Shown: positions 1 to 5,413, counted from the stretch's first letter. The stretch is DNA of 5,413 nt from an uncultured delta proteobacterium (GCA_903897985.1 CAIUDS010000087.1:1-5413); one strand, 5' to 3'. Notes: generated from the letters alone by a model not told the origin. Numbers and translations are program-made.

Positions 1-229
1 CGGGGTGGACGGACACCGCTCGGACCTGGTCCTGATGAAGGCGGCCAAGACCCGGGCCGCGTTCCTGGGCCGGAAGGAAGCCACGGAAGAGGATGTGGAC
101 TCCTGCCTGGAACTCGCGTTTGCGCACCGGATGCGGCGCCGGCCGTTCGAGGAGATCAGCTTTGACGCCCGCAAGATCGAGGAGATGATCGCGCGGCAAA
201 GTTCCGAGCGCGCTGCCGGCAGATATTAG
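1..229 (+). CDS. BchI/ChlI-type AAA+ chelatase ATPase, C-terminal fragment (5' end outside window)
   Basis: Reading frame 2 is open from the window edge to a TAG at 227-229, giving 75 visible residues; the start and the nucleotide-binding core lie upstream of the window. The fragment begins GVDGHRSDL, which matches the sensor-2 helix of the Mg-chelatase I-subunit family and closely parallels VSGHRSDLL in the next gene. It then has a helical lid and an AHRMRRRPFEE stretch; BchI proteins carry a similar HRLRRDP element near the C-terminus. This is known family architecture: the I subunit forms an ATP-driven ring that works with a D-type AAA/VWA subunit to power metal insertion by a large catalytic subunit. 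The one-base gap to the D-like gene supports one operon and one complex. The GTG at position 5 is internal, not the real start. It could instead be a MoxR-like ATPase, but the C-terminus and the neighbour favour BchI. Confidence 0.82.
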   Translation, partial: GVDGHRSDLVLMKAAKTRAAFLGRKEATEEDVDSCLELAFAHRMRRRPFEEISFDARKIEEMIARQSSERAAGRY

Positions 230-230
230 G

Positions 231-2306
231 ATGAAATATAGATATCGTCCCCCGGTATTTCCTTTCAGCGCCCTGGTCGGGCAGGACCTGCTCAAGACCG
301 CTTTAATCCTGAATGCCATCAATCCGCGTCTCGCCGGCGTGCTGATCCGCGGCGACAAGGGCACGGCCAAAAGCACCGCGGTCCGCGGCCTGGCCTCGCT
401 GCTGCCCGAGCTGGAGGAAGTTTCCGACTGTCCGTTCCATTGCTCTCCGGCCAACCCCGCGCAGATGTGCGCGAGTTGCACGGAAAGATTCCTGAGCGGA
501 GAAAAACTTCCCTCTCGTTCGACTCAGGTGCGGGTGGTGGACCTGCCGCTCAACGCCACGGAGGACCGGCTGGTGGGGAGCATAGATTTCGAGCATGCGC
601 TCAAGACCGGCCAAAAGAAATTCCTGCCCGGCATCCTGGCCGAGGCCAACCGCGGGATCATTTACATTGACGAGGTGAACCTGCTCGAGGACCACCTGGT
701 GGACATCCTGCTCGATGCCGCGGTGACCGGGGTCAACCTGGTCGAGCGCGAGGGGATCAGCTTCTGCCACCCGAGCGAATATATGCTGATTGCGACCATG
801 AACCCGGAGGAAGGCGACATCCGGCCGCAGTTCTTGGACCGGTTCGGCTTGTGTGTATCCATCACCGGCTTGAACGACCCGGCCGCGCGGGTCGAGATCG
901 CGCTCCTGCGCGAGGAGTTTGACAAAGACCCGGAGCAGTTCCTGGGTTTCTGGAAGCCGGTGGAGGACAAGCTTCGGGAAAGGATCAAATCCGGCCGCGA
1001 GCTTTTAAGCCGGGTCCGGCTGACCGAGGGCCAGCGCGGCGAGCTCAGCAAACTCTCGAACCGTTATTATGTTTCCGGCCACCGCTCGGACCTGCTGATG
1101 GACAAGGCGGCAAGGACCATTGCGGCCTTCGAGGGCCGGACCGAGGTCTTGAAGCGGGACTTGGAACTGGCCGCGGAGCTGGTGCTCCTGCACCGGGCGA
1201 AAAGCCTGACCGAGGCCCAGGTCTCGCAAAGACCGAAGCAGGAAACCGAAACCGGACAGGACCGCGAGCAAGGCGAGCAGGGTCAGGCGGAGTCGGAGGA
1301 GCGGAAGCAGGAAGGCGCGGAGGCGGGCTCGGACCAGGACCGGAATGAAAACCGGAACTCGAGCGACCGGGCCCCGCAATCGCACCCGGGCAATGCGGAG
1401 GACATGTCCGGCCGGGGCCAGACTCCGGTCCAGGAAAAAATATTCGAGATCGGCAAACCGCTTTCGGTCAGCACCCGGGACATCAAGTTCGCGCGCGACA
1501 CCCTCAAGCGGAACCAGAGCGGACGCCGCATCCGGAGCCGGACTTCCAACCGCACCGGGCGCTATGTGCGCGCCACCTCGGAGCGGCTCAACAACGACCT
1601 GGCCCTGGACGCGACCCTGCGGGCGAGCGCGCCGCTGCAGAAACGCCGGCCGCGCACGCATCTGGCGATCAACATCCAGGAGCCGGATATCCGGGAGAAA
1701 ATCCGGATGAAAAAGACCAGCAACCTGCTCCTGTTCGTAGTGGACGCCTCCGGCTCGATGGGGACCAAGCTGATGAGCGAGACCAAGGGCGCCATTTTCG
1801 CGCTTTTGCTCGAGGCCTACCAGAAGCGGGACAAGGTGGGCCTGATCGCCTTCCGGGGCATGAAAGCGGAACTTTTGCTCCAGCCCACCAACTCGATCGA
1901 ACTGGCCAAGAAGCAGCTCGAGGAGATGCCGACCGGGGGCAAGACCCCGCTTGGGCACGGACTGCTGACGGCCTACCAGGTTTTGTCGCGCGAACTCCGG
2001 CGGGAGCCGGACCTGCTGCCCATGCTGATCGTGGTCACGGACGGGAGGGCCAATGTGGGACTCAGCCGGGATAAATATTATGAAGGGCCGCAGTTCGGCG
2101 AGATTTACCAGGAAATCTACGAGCTGTGCGGGCTGATCCGGCAGGAGAAGCGGCTGCGGGCGCTGGTGATAGACGCGGAGGAAAAGCGGCTGGGCAGTTT
2201 CGGGAGGAGCAAAAAATTGGCGCAGGCCCTGGCGGCCAAGTATGTGATCCTGGAGGAACTGGCCCGGGATGAGATCTTGAAAACCATCGAGAGCGAGTTG
2301 ACCTGA
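231..2306 (+). CDS. BchI-BchD-like fusion: AAA+ ATPase plus VWA domain, magnesium/cobalt-chelatase subunit
   Basis: This 691-residue protein resembles the putative cobaltochelatase / Mg-chelatase D-like family, in which an I-type ATPase domain is fused to a VWA domain. Residues 1-325 are the AAA+ module: Walker A GDKGTAKS (41-48), a chelatase-type LNATEDRLVGSID segment (107-119), Walker B IIYIDE (143-148), sensor 1 ATMNPEEG (188-195), arginine finger in FLDRFG (R204), and sensor 2 GHRSDL (R285). All catalytic positions look intact, unlike many classical BchD proteins with a degenerate ATPase site. Four cysteines (67, 71, 80, 83) sit after Walker A. Residues about 326-400 are a Q/E/R/G-rich linker. 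The VWA domain (about 497-691) has a complete MIDAS: DASGS (505-509), T572 and D604. It is probably cytoplasmic and should couple ATP hydrolysis to metal insertion into a tetrapyrrole with a CobN/BchH-type partner not seen here. The ATG lacks a good Shine-Dalgarno and follows the previous stop by one base, so reinitiation is likely. The family is near certain; whether the metal is Mg or Co is not. Confidence 0.9.
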   Translation: MKYRYRPPVFPFSALVGQDLLKTALILNAINPRLAGVLIRGDKGTAKSTAVRGLASLLPELEEVSDCPFHCSPANPAQMCASCTERFLSGEKLPSRSTQVRVVDLPLNATEDRLVGSIDFEHALKTGQKKFLPGILAEANRGIIYIDEVNLLEDHLVDILLDAAVTGVNLVEREGISFCHPSEYMLIATMNPEEGDIRPQFLDRFGLCVSITGLNDPAARVEIALLREEFDKDPEQFLGFWKPVEDKLRERIKSGRELLSRVRLTEGQRGELSKLSNRYYVSGHRSDLLMDKAARTIAAFEGRTEVLKRDLELAAELVLLHRAKSLTEAQVSQRPKQETETGQDREQGEQGQAESEERKQEGAEAGSDQDRNENRNSSDRAPQSHPGNAEDMSGRGQTPVQEKIFEIGKPLSVSTRDIKFARDTLKRNQSGRRIRSRTSNRTGRYVRATSERLNNDLALDATLRASAPLQKRRPRTHLAINIQEPDIREKIRMKKTSNLLLFVVDASGSMGTKLMSETKGAIFALLLEAYQKRDKVGLIAFRGMKAELLLQPTNSIELAKKQLEEMPTGGKTPLGHGLLTAYQVLSRELRREPDLLPMLIVVTDGRANVGLSRDKYYEGPQFGEIYQEIYELCGLIRQEKRLRALVIDAEEKRLGSFGRSKKLAQALAAKYVILEELARDEILKTIESELT

Positions 2307-2376
2307 TGGTCCTGGTTCTTTTTAAAGAGAAACCTGCCAGACTTGGTTCATTTCTAAAATATCAGGGTGAAACCCG

Positions 2377-2381
2377 GGAGG
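2377..2381 (+). promoter_or_regulatory. Ribosome binding site of the macro-domain gene
   Basis: GGAGG lies 7 bases before the ATG at 2389, an ideal spacing. The next in-frame ATG (2398) would be 16 bases away, so this site fixes the start at 2389. It also suggests the gene is translated independently of the chelatase genes, 82 bases upstream. Confidence 0.75.
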
Positions 2382-2388
2382 GAATGGA

Positions 2389-2889
2389 ATGAAAATTATG
2401 GTTGAGCAGAAGAGCCTGGTGGAGATTGCGGTCGAGGCGATCGTGAACCCGGCCAATTCCGAGGGCGTGATGGGCGGGGGCGTGGCCGGGGCGATCAAGA
2501 AATTCGGGGGCGCCGCGATCGAGAAAGAGGCCATGGCCCAGGCGCCCATTGCCGTGGGCGAGGCGATCCTGACCAAGGCCGGCAAGCTCCCCTGCCAATG
2601 GGTGATCCACGCGCCCACCATGAAGAAGCCGGTCTCGGGAACCAATCCCGAAAAAGTTTTCCGCGCGGTCACCGCGGCGCTCGAACTCGCGAAGAAGAAA
2701 CAGATCAAGTCCCTGGCCTTTCCGGGCATGGGCGCCGGCACCGGCAAGGTCGCGCCCCTGGAGGCGGCCAAGGCCATCATAGACGCGATCTTGAACTTCG
2801 GCGACAAGAAAATCGAAACGATTTATCTGGTGGACCTCAACGATAAAATGGTCAGCGCTTTTCGCAAAGTCCTCGAACCCGGCGCCTGA
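2389..2889 (+). CDS. Single-domain macro protein, predicted ADP-ribose (or related nucleotide) binding
   Basis: The 166-residue product is one macro domain with little else. Visible hallmarks are AIVNPANS (17-24, with N20 and N23 as the NxxN of the ligand pocket), the glycine-rich GGGVAGAI loop (29-36), GEAILTKAGKLP (57-68), WVIHAPTM (71-78), and the FPGMGAGTGKV loop (101-111) that in the family wraps the phosphates and distal ribose. It matches the COG2110-like bacterial/archaeal group carrying VIHAPTM and FPGMG signatures. Known family members bind ADP-ribose, and some hydrolyse O-acetyl-ADP-ribose or remove ADP-ribose from proteins. It is soluble and cytoplasmic, with no signal peptide. 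Oddity: where many macro domains have GDIT, with an adenine-contacting Asp, this one reads KSLV (8-11). No ADP-ribosyltransferase, sirtuin or toxin gene is adjacent, so its substrate cannot be inferred from context. The start is supported by GGAGG at 2377-2381. Family confidence is high; catalytic activity is unknown. Confidence 0.9.
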   Translation: MKIMVEQKSLVEIAVEAIVNPANSEGVMGGGVAGAIKKFGGAAIEKEAMAQAPIAVGEAILTKAGKLPCQWVIHAPTMKKPVSGTNPEKVFRAVTAALELAKKKQIKSLAFPGMGAGTGKVAPLEAAKAIIDAILNFGDKKIETIYLVDLNDKMVSAFRKVLEPGA

Positions 2890-2916
2890 GCCTATTTATC
2901 CGCGGGATTGCCGGGC

Positions 2917-2936
2917 CAGGGCAAGCCCCTGCCCTG
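2917..2936. other. Perfect 7-bp hairpin after the macro gene; possible weak 3'-end structure
   Basis: CAGGGCA (2917-2923) pairs with TGCCCTG (2930-2936) around a 6-base loop, AGCCCC. It starts 27 bases after the macro-gene stop. No T-run follows on either strand, so it does not qualify as a standard intrinsic terminator. It may be an RNA-stabilising or Rho-assisted 3' structure, or a chance product of GC-rich DNA. Confidence 0.35.
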
Positions 2937-2949
2937 CCATCTAGTGTTC

Positions 2950-3016
2950 AGTTGTGGTGCGGGCTTCCAGCCTGCAAAATCATGGTGTTGGCAGGCAAGA
3001 TGTCTGCCCCACAATT
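2950..3016. repeat. Paired-hairpin inverted repeat, REPIN-like, between convergent genes
   Basis: An outer stem AGTTGTGG (2950-2957) pairs with CCACAATT (3009-3016): 8 bp with one G-T. Inside it are two hairpins. The first is GCGGGCT (2959-2965) with AGCCTGC (2969-2975), loop TCC, 7 bp with one G-T. The second is GGCAGGC (2990-2996) with GTCTGCC (3002-3008), loop AAGAT, 7 bp with one G-T. A 14-base spacer separates them. The second hairpin runs straight into the outer stem, and one base separates the stem from the first. The two halves are degenerate reverse complements, so the whole can also fold as one long stem. This is the layout of REPINs, paired REP elements mobilised by REP-associated tyrosine transposases, and the position between two gene 3' ends is typical of REPs. 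The structure is seen directly; the REPIN assignment is inference, since one copy cannot prove dispersal. It might also act as a bidirectional 3'-end block. Confidence 0.65.
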
Positions 3017-3032
3017 AAAGGGGACACCGCGC

Positions 3033-3779
3033 TCATTTTTCAAAAATGGAATAGAGTTCGAGGTTGGCGGTATCTTTCAAATCCTGGTCCGGCTGTGATT
3101 TTACCCAGGAATAGTTGAGCTGGTAATCCAGTTCGCGGCCGCGGTCCAGGTCGAAGAAGATTTTGCCCGAGAAGCGGTAATCCAGTTCGGGGTTGGGCCC
3201 GGGGGCGCTGCGACAGGAGCCGTTAAGCAGGATTTTGGCGGAGCGGAAATTTTTCCGGTAGAGCAGGATATTTTCCAACTGGTAGGCGACCGCGCAAGCG
3301 CAGGGAACGGTTTTTCCGAAAAGGTTCAAGTTCAGCCGATCCTCGTATTTCCAGGTGTCTCCCGCGGCAACCGGATGGTCCGGGAACACCAGCAGGTTCA
3401 AATAATATCTGTGCCCGGCCGGGTATCGGGTAACCTTGTCCACCCGGCCCAGCGCATCCATGATCCTTTCCACCCGCTCGTCCGGCCCGGGCAGGCCCAC
3501 CTCGGAAAAATTGAAATCGCCGCCCTGATATTTTTTCCCCCATTCCTGGAGCAGGTAGCGATCCTTGCCCGACTTCTGCATTTGCCAATTCCGGACAAAC
3601 TGGAGATGCACCGGCAGCGTCTCCCCTTGCCGCTCGATGGTTCCCTGGAGATAGTTGTTATAACTATAGGGCTGGGCCGAGACCTGATAAAAAAGATTGA
3701 CCCGGTTCGGCCCGGCCGCGAAAGCGCCCAGGCCCAGCGCCGCGAGCAGCAGGGCTTTTTTCCCGGGCCGGGTTCTCAT
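3033..3779 (-). CDS. Secreted protein of unknown function, last gene of the dapA-dapB operon
   Basis: The product has 248 residues and I do not recognise the gene. Residues 1-8 are basic (MRTRPGKK), 9-22 are a hydrophobic Ala/Leu/Gly core, and AFA|AG near 19-23 is a plausible signal peptidase I site. There is no lipobox cysteine and no second membrane segment, so export to the periplasm or surface is inferred. The mature part is rich in Tyr/Phe/Asn/Asp and alternating hydrophobics, suggesting a beta-rich fold. FPDHPVAAGDTWKYE (132-146) and a late SGKIFFDLDRGRELDY segment (204-219) recall secreted beta-rich proteins of the DUF6263-like kind, where 'P-V-x-x-G-D-x-W' recurs; this is a weak recollection, not a search. 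Cysteines are at 160, 162 and 189. The ATG overlaps the dapB TGA as ATGA and has no Shine-Dalgarno, so translation is probably coupled to dapB. Operon position hints at an envelope or cell-wall role, but that is only association. Confidence 0.75.
   Translation of the reverse strand: MRTRPGKKALLLAALGLGAFAAGPNRVNLFYQVSAQPYSYNNYLQGTIERQGETLPVHLQFVRNWQMQKSGKDRYLLQEWGKKYQGGDFNFSEVGLPGPDERVERIMDALGRVDKVTRYPAGHRYYLNLLVFPDHPVAAGDTWKYEDRLNLNLFGKTVPCACAVAYQLENILLYRKNFRSAKILLNGSCRSAPGPNPELDYRFSGKIFFDLDRGRELDYQLNYSWVKSQPDQDLKDTANLELYSIFEK
3034..3048. repeat. Short perfect inverted repeat covering the stop codon of the secreted-protein gene
   Basis: CATTTTT (3034-3040) and AAAAATG (3042-3048) are perfect reverse complements around one central base. 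On the minus strand the repeat covers the last codons (Phe-Glu-Lys) and part of the TGA stop. With a one-base centre it is more likely a palindrome in DNA than an RNA hairpin. Function is unknown, and chance in an AT-rich patch is possible. Confidence 0.35.
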
Positions 3780-4591
3780 TTGAGTTCAAGGCAGTCTTGC
3801 ATCGAATACAGCCCGGCCGGCTTTGCCGCGAGCCACTTTGCGGCCCGGAGCGCGCCCCGGGCAAAGGTTGCGCGGGAGGAAACCCGATGCGTCAGTTCAA
3901 GCCTTTCCCCGGTCCCGGCCAGGATCACGGTGTGGTCGCCGACAATATCCCCGGCCCGGATGCTCGAGATGCCGATCTCCATTTCCGGCCGAGCCCCGAT
4001 CAGGCCTTCCCGGTGATAACGCGCCGCCTTCTTGAGGTCCCAGCCCCGGCCCGCGGCCAGTTCCTCGGCCAGCTTCAGCGCGGTCCCGCTGGGCGCGTCC
4101 TTTTTCATCCGGTGGTGAGCCTCGATCACCTCCAGGTCGTAACCCGCGTCCAATATTTGCGCGCTTTGCCGGGCGAGCGCGAACAGCAGGTTCATGCCCA
4201 GACTCATGTTGGCGGAAAACAGCACCGGGATGGTTTTGGAATATTTCTGGAGCTCCCGCTTTTGCGCGTCGCTCAAGCCGGTGGTGCCGATCACCGCGGC
4301 CACGCCACATTTGGACGCGAGCCGGAGATGCTCGAGGGTCGGCTCCGGGAAAGTGAATTCGATCAAGACCTGTCCCCGCTTGATCGCGGCTTTCGCGTCC
4401 GCGCCGACCTTGATCCCCAGTTCCTCGATCCCGGCGCACAGGCCGGCGTCCTTGCCGATTTCCGGGCGCCCGGCCTGTTCAAAGGCCGAGGCGAGTGAAC
4501 ATTCCTTCGAGGCCGCGGCGGCGCGGATCAATTCCTTGCCCATCCGCCCCAGGGCGCCGCTGATGGCGACTTTCACCTTGCCTTTAGTCAA
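3776..4591 (-). CDS. dapB: 4-hydroxy-tetrahydrodipicolinate reductase (DapB)
   Basis: DapB reduces 4-hydroxy-tetrahydrodipicolinate with NAD(P)H to tetrahydrodipicolinate, the second committed step of the lysine/diaminopimelate pathway in the cytoplasm. The 271 residues match the E. coli length (273). Visible features are the Rossmann loop GALGRMG (12-18), E38 at the end of beta-2 where the cofactor ribose is recognised, GTTG (102-105), SANMSLGMN (126-134), the signature EAHHRMKKDAPSGTA (157-171) with catalytic His159 and Lys163 at the E. coli positions, RAGDIVGDHT (212-221), and a C-terminal GLYSMQDCLEL. Position 39 is Gln where E. coli has Arg, which contacts the NADPH 2'-phosphate, so cofactor preference may lean to NADH. 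The start is TTG, 8 bases inside dapA, chosen because AAGGAGG (4607-4601) sits 9 bases upstream; a later GTG at residue 6 would be too far from it. The stop overlaps the next gene's ATG. Confidence 0.97.
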   Translation of the reverse strand: MTKGKVKVAISGALGRMGKELIRAAAASKECSLASAFEQAGRPEIGKDAGLCAGIEELGIKVGADAKAAIKRGQVLIEFTFPEPTLEHLRLASKCGVAAVIGTTGLSDAQKRELQKYSKTIPVLFSANMSLGMNLLFALARQSAQILDAGYDLEVIEAHHRMKKDAPSGTALKLAEELAAGRGWDLKKAARYHREGLIGARPEMEIGISSIRAGDIVGDHTVILAGTGERLELTHRVSSRATFARGALRAAKWLAAKPAGLYSMQDCLELK

Positions 4592-5413
4592 TTAAGCCGA
4601 CCTCCTTCATCGCCGCCTCCACCTGGGGCTGGAACTTTGCGGCAAGCTTGGTAAGCGGCAGCCGGATCTCGTCGCTGATCAGTCCCAGCCGGTGCACCGC
4701 CCACTTGACCGGGATCGGATTGGTCTCGAGGTAAAGCACCCGATTCAAGAGGTGCAGCCGGTAATGGATTTTCTCGGCCTGCTTGAGCTGGCCCGCTTTC
4801 CAGTTGTCCCAAAGCTGCGCCGACAACTTGGGCGCGATATTGCTCATCACCAGGATTCCGCCCGAGGCCCCGATCGAGAGCATGGGCAAAAGCAGGCTGT
4901 CATCCCCGGCATAAATCTTGAGCTTGCCCTTGGTCAGGTATAGGGTCTCCGCGGTCTGGGTCAGGTTTCCCGTTGCGTCCTTCAGCCCGACGATATTATC
5001 TATTTCCGCCAGCCGCGCCGCGGTCTCCGGGCTCAGGTTCACCCCGGTCCGGCCCGGGATGTTATATACGATCATGGGCAGATGCGTCTTTTTGGCGATC
5101 GCCTTGAAATGCTGGTACAGGCCTTCCTGACTGGGCTTGTTGTAATAGGGCACCACCGAGAGCGCCCCGTTCGCCCCGGCCTTTTCCGCGTGAACCGTAA
5201 GGTCTATCGCTTCCTGCGTCGAGTTCGAGCCGCAGCCCGCGATCACCGGCACGCGCTTCTTCGCCTCGTCAATAACAATGTCCGTGACCAGCCGGTGTTC
5301 CGGATGGGACAGGGTGGCGCTCTCGCCGGTGGTGCCGGAAGGCACCAGCGCGTCCGTGCCATTTTCGATCTGGAACCGGACCAGTTTGCGCAGGGCCTTC
5401 TCGTCAACCTGGC
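4584..5413 (-). CDS. dapA: 4-hydroxy-tetrahydrodipicolinate synthase (DapA), N-terminus outside window
   Basis: DapA condenses pyruvate with L-aspartate-4-semialdehyde to form 4-hydroxy-tetrahydrodipicolinate, the entry step to lysine and diaminopimelate. The frame is open to the window edge; 275 residues are visible, starting QVDEKALRKL. Counting against E. coli DapA suggests about 17 residues are missing, for a normal total near 292. Shifting by 17 puts the key residues on the E. coli numbers without gaps: GTTGES with Thr44/Thr45, Tyr106-Tyr107 in PYYNKPSQEGLY, Tyr133 and Arg138 in VYNIPGRTG, and the Schiff-base lysine Lys161 in GLKDATGN. NPIPVKWA near the C-terminus is also typical. It is a TIM-barrel class I aldolase family member, cytoplasmic and usually tetrameric. 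The GTG at 5345 is an internal Val, not the start. Its last codons carry the dapB ribosome binding site and overlap dapB by 8 bases. Related aldolases (NanA, KdgA-like) are unlikely given the dapB neighbour. Confidence 0.97.
   Translation of the reverse strand, partial: QVDEKALRKLVRFQIENGTDALVPSGTTGESATLSHPEHRLVTDIVIDEAKKRVPVIAGCGSNSTQEAIDLTVHAEKAGANGALSVVPYYNKPSQEGLYQHFKAIAKKTHLPMIVYNIPGRTGVNLSPETAARLAEIDNIVGLKDATGNLTQTAETLYLTKGKLKIYAGDDSLLLPMLSIGASGGILVMSNIAPKLSAQLWDNWKAGQLKQAEKIHYRLHLLNRVLYLETNPIPVKWAVHRLGLISDEIRLPLTKLAAKFQPQVEAAMKEVGLID
4601..4607 (-). promoter_or_regulatory. Strong ribosome binding site for dapB inside the 3' end of dapA
   Basis: On the minus strand AAGGAGG (followed by T) ends 9 bases before the TTG at 4591-4589. 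It is a near-perfect anti-Shine-Dalgarno match and encodes part of the DapA C-terminal MKEVGLID. It decides the TTG start and probably offsets the weak initiation codon, linking dapB translation to that of dapA. Confidence 0.8.

Noticed and set aside
1005..1958. Long open frame on the minus strand (317 codons) opposite the chelatase fusion gene
   Set aside because: It is antisense to a protein with clear domains, its product is Leu/Arg/Pro-rich with no motif, and long antisense frames are expected in GC-rich coding DNA.
2307..2388. Possible promoter (TAAAAT at 2355-2360) or hairpin (GGTTC...GAAACC) in the gap before the macro gene
   Set aside because: No convincing -35 hexamer lies 15-18 bases upstream of TAAAAT, and the hairpin needs a bulge and a mismatch with no trailing T-run. 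The gap may hold a promoter but the sequence does not show one clearly.
2322..2807. Minus-strand open frame of 161 codons opposite the macro gene
   Set aside because: The plus-strand macro domain accounts for the sequence and has a good ribosome binding site; the reverse product has no recognisable domain.
2389..2889. Macro gene as part of a toxin-antitoxin or anti-phage module such as DarTG
   Set aside because: No DarT-like or other ADP-ribosyltransferase gene adjoins it; the neighbours are a chelatase gene and, convergently, the dap operon.
2917..3016. Intrinsic bidirectional terminator between the convergent genes
   Set aside because: There are strong stems but no T-tract directly after a stem on either strand, so I annotated the structures without calling a terminator.
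2950..3016. tRNA-like or CRISPR-like element
   Set aside because: The fold has two hairpins in an outer stem but no tRNA conserved bases or anticodon arm, and there is no direct repeat-spacer periodicity.
3375..4498. Plus-strand open frames (213, 233 codons) opposite the secreted-protein gene and dapB
   Set aside because: The minus-strand genes have recognised motifs or coherent starts; these plus-strand products show no domain and mirror the codon bias of the opposite strand.

Overview
The window is about 60% GC by eye, densely coded, and holds two convergent gene blocks. The genes are bacterial housekeeping and cofactor types. There is no phage, plasmid, CRISPR or RNA-gene signature. A signal-peptide protein beside diaminopimelate genes suggests a bacterium making DAP-type peptidoglycan. 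The tandem BchI-like and BchD-like ATPases recall anaerobic and uncultured lineages that use cobaltochelatase-type systems. I cannot name the phylum with confidence; an uncultured Gram-negative lineage such as Omnitrophota is only a guess.

Left block, plus strand (1-2889). The window opens in the last 75 codons of a BchI/ChlI-type AAA+ ATPase. One base after its stop begins a complete 691-residue fusion protein: an intact AAA+ ATPase domain, a charged low-complexity linker and a C-terminal von Willebrand A (MIDAS) domain. These two are the ATPase/motor parts of a magnesium- or cobalt-chelatase-type machine. The large catalytic subunit (CobN/BchH type) is not in the window, so the metal and the tetrapyrrole are undetermined. 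After an 82-base gap with its own good ribosome binding site comes a single-domain macro protein, predicted to bind ADP-ribose or a related nucleotide.

Centre (2890-3032). The 143 bases between the two converging blocks hold a compact structured repeat at 2950-3016. An outer stem encloses two hairpins that are degenerate inverted copies of each other, a layout like a REPIN (paired REP element). A simpler hairpin lies just upstream at 2917-2936.

Right block, minus strand (5413 down to 3033). The gene order is dapA (5' end beyond the window), dapB, then an unrecognised secreted protein. dapA and dapB are consecutive steps of lysine/diaminopimelate synthesis. dapB starts with TTG inside the end of dapA, served by a near-perfect Shine-Dalgarno also inside dapA. 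The secreted-protein gene starts in a 4-base ATGA overlap with the dapB stop. The three are therefore probably one translationally coupled operon, which puts an unknown exported protein in the same transcript as cell-wall precursor synthesis.

I see no clearly new multi-gene system. The observations most worth following are the paired-hairpin element, the secreted protein coupled to dapB, the four-cysteine insert in the chelatase ATPase, and the ligand-pocket substitutions inferred in the macro protein and DapB.
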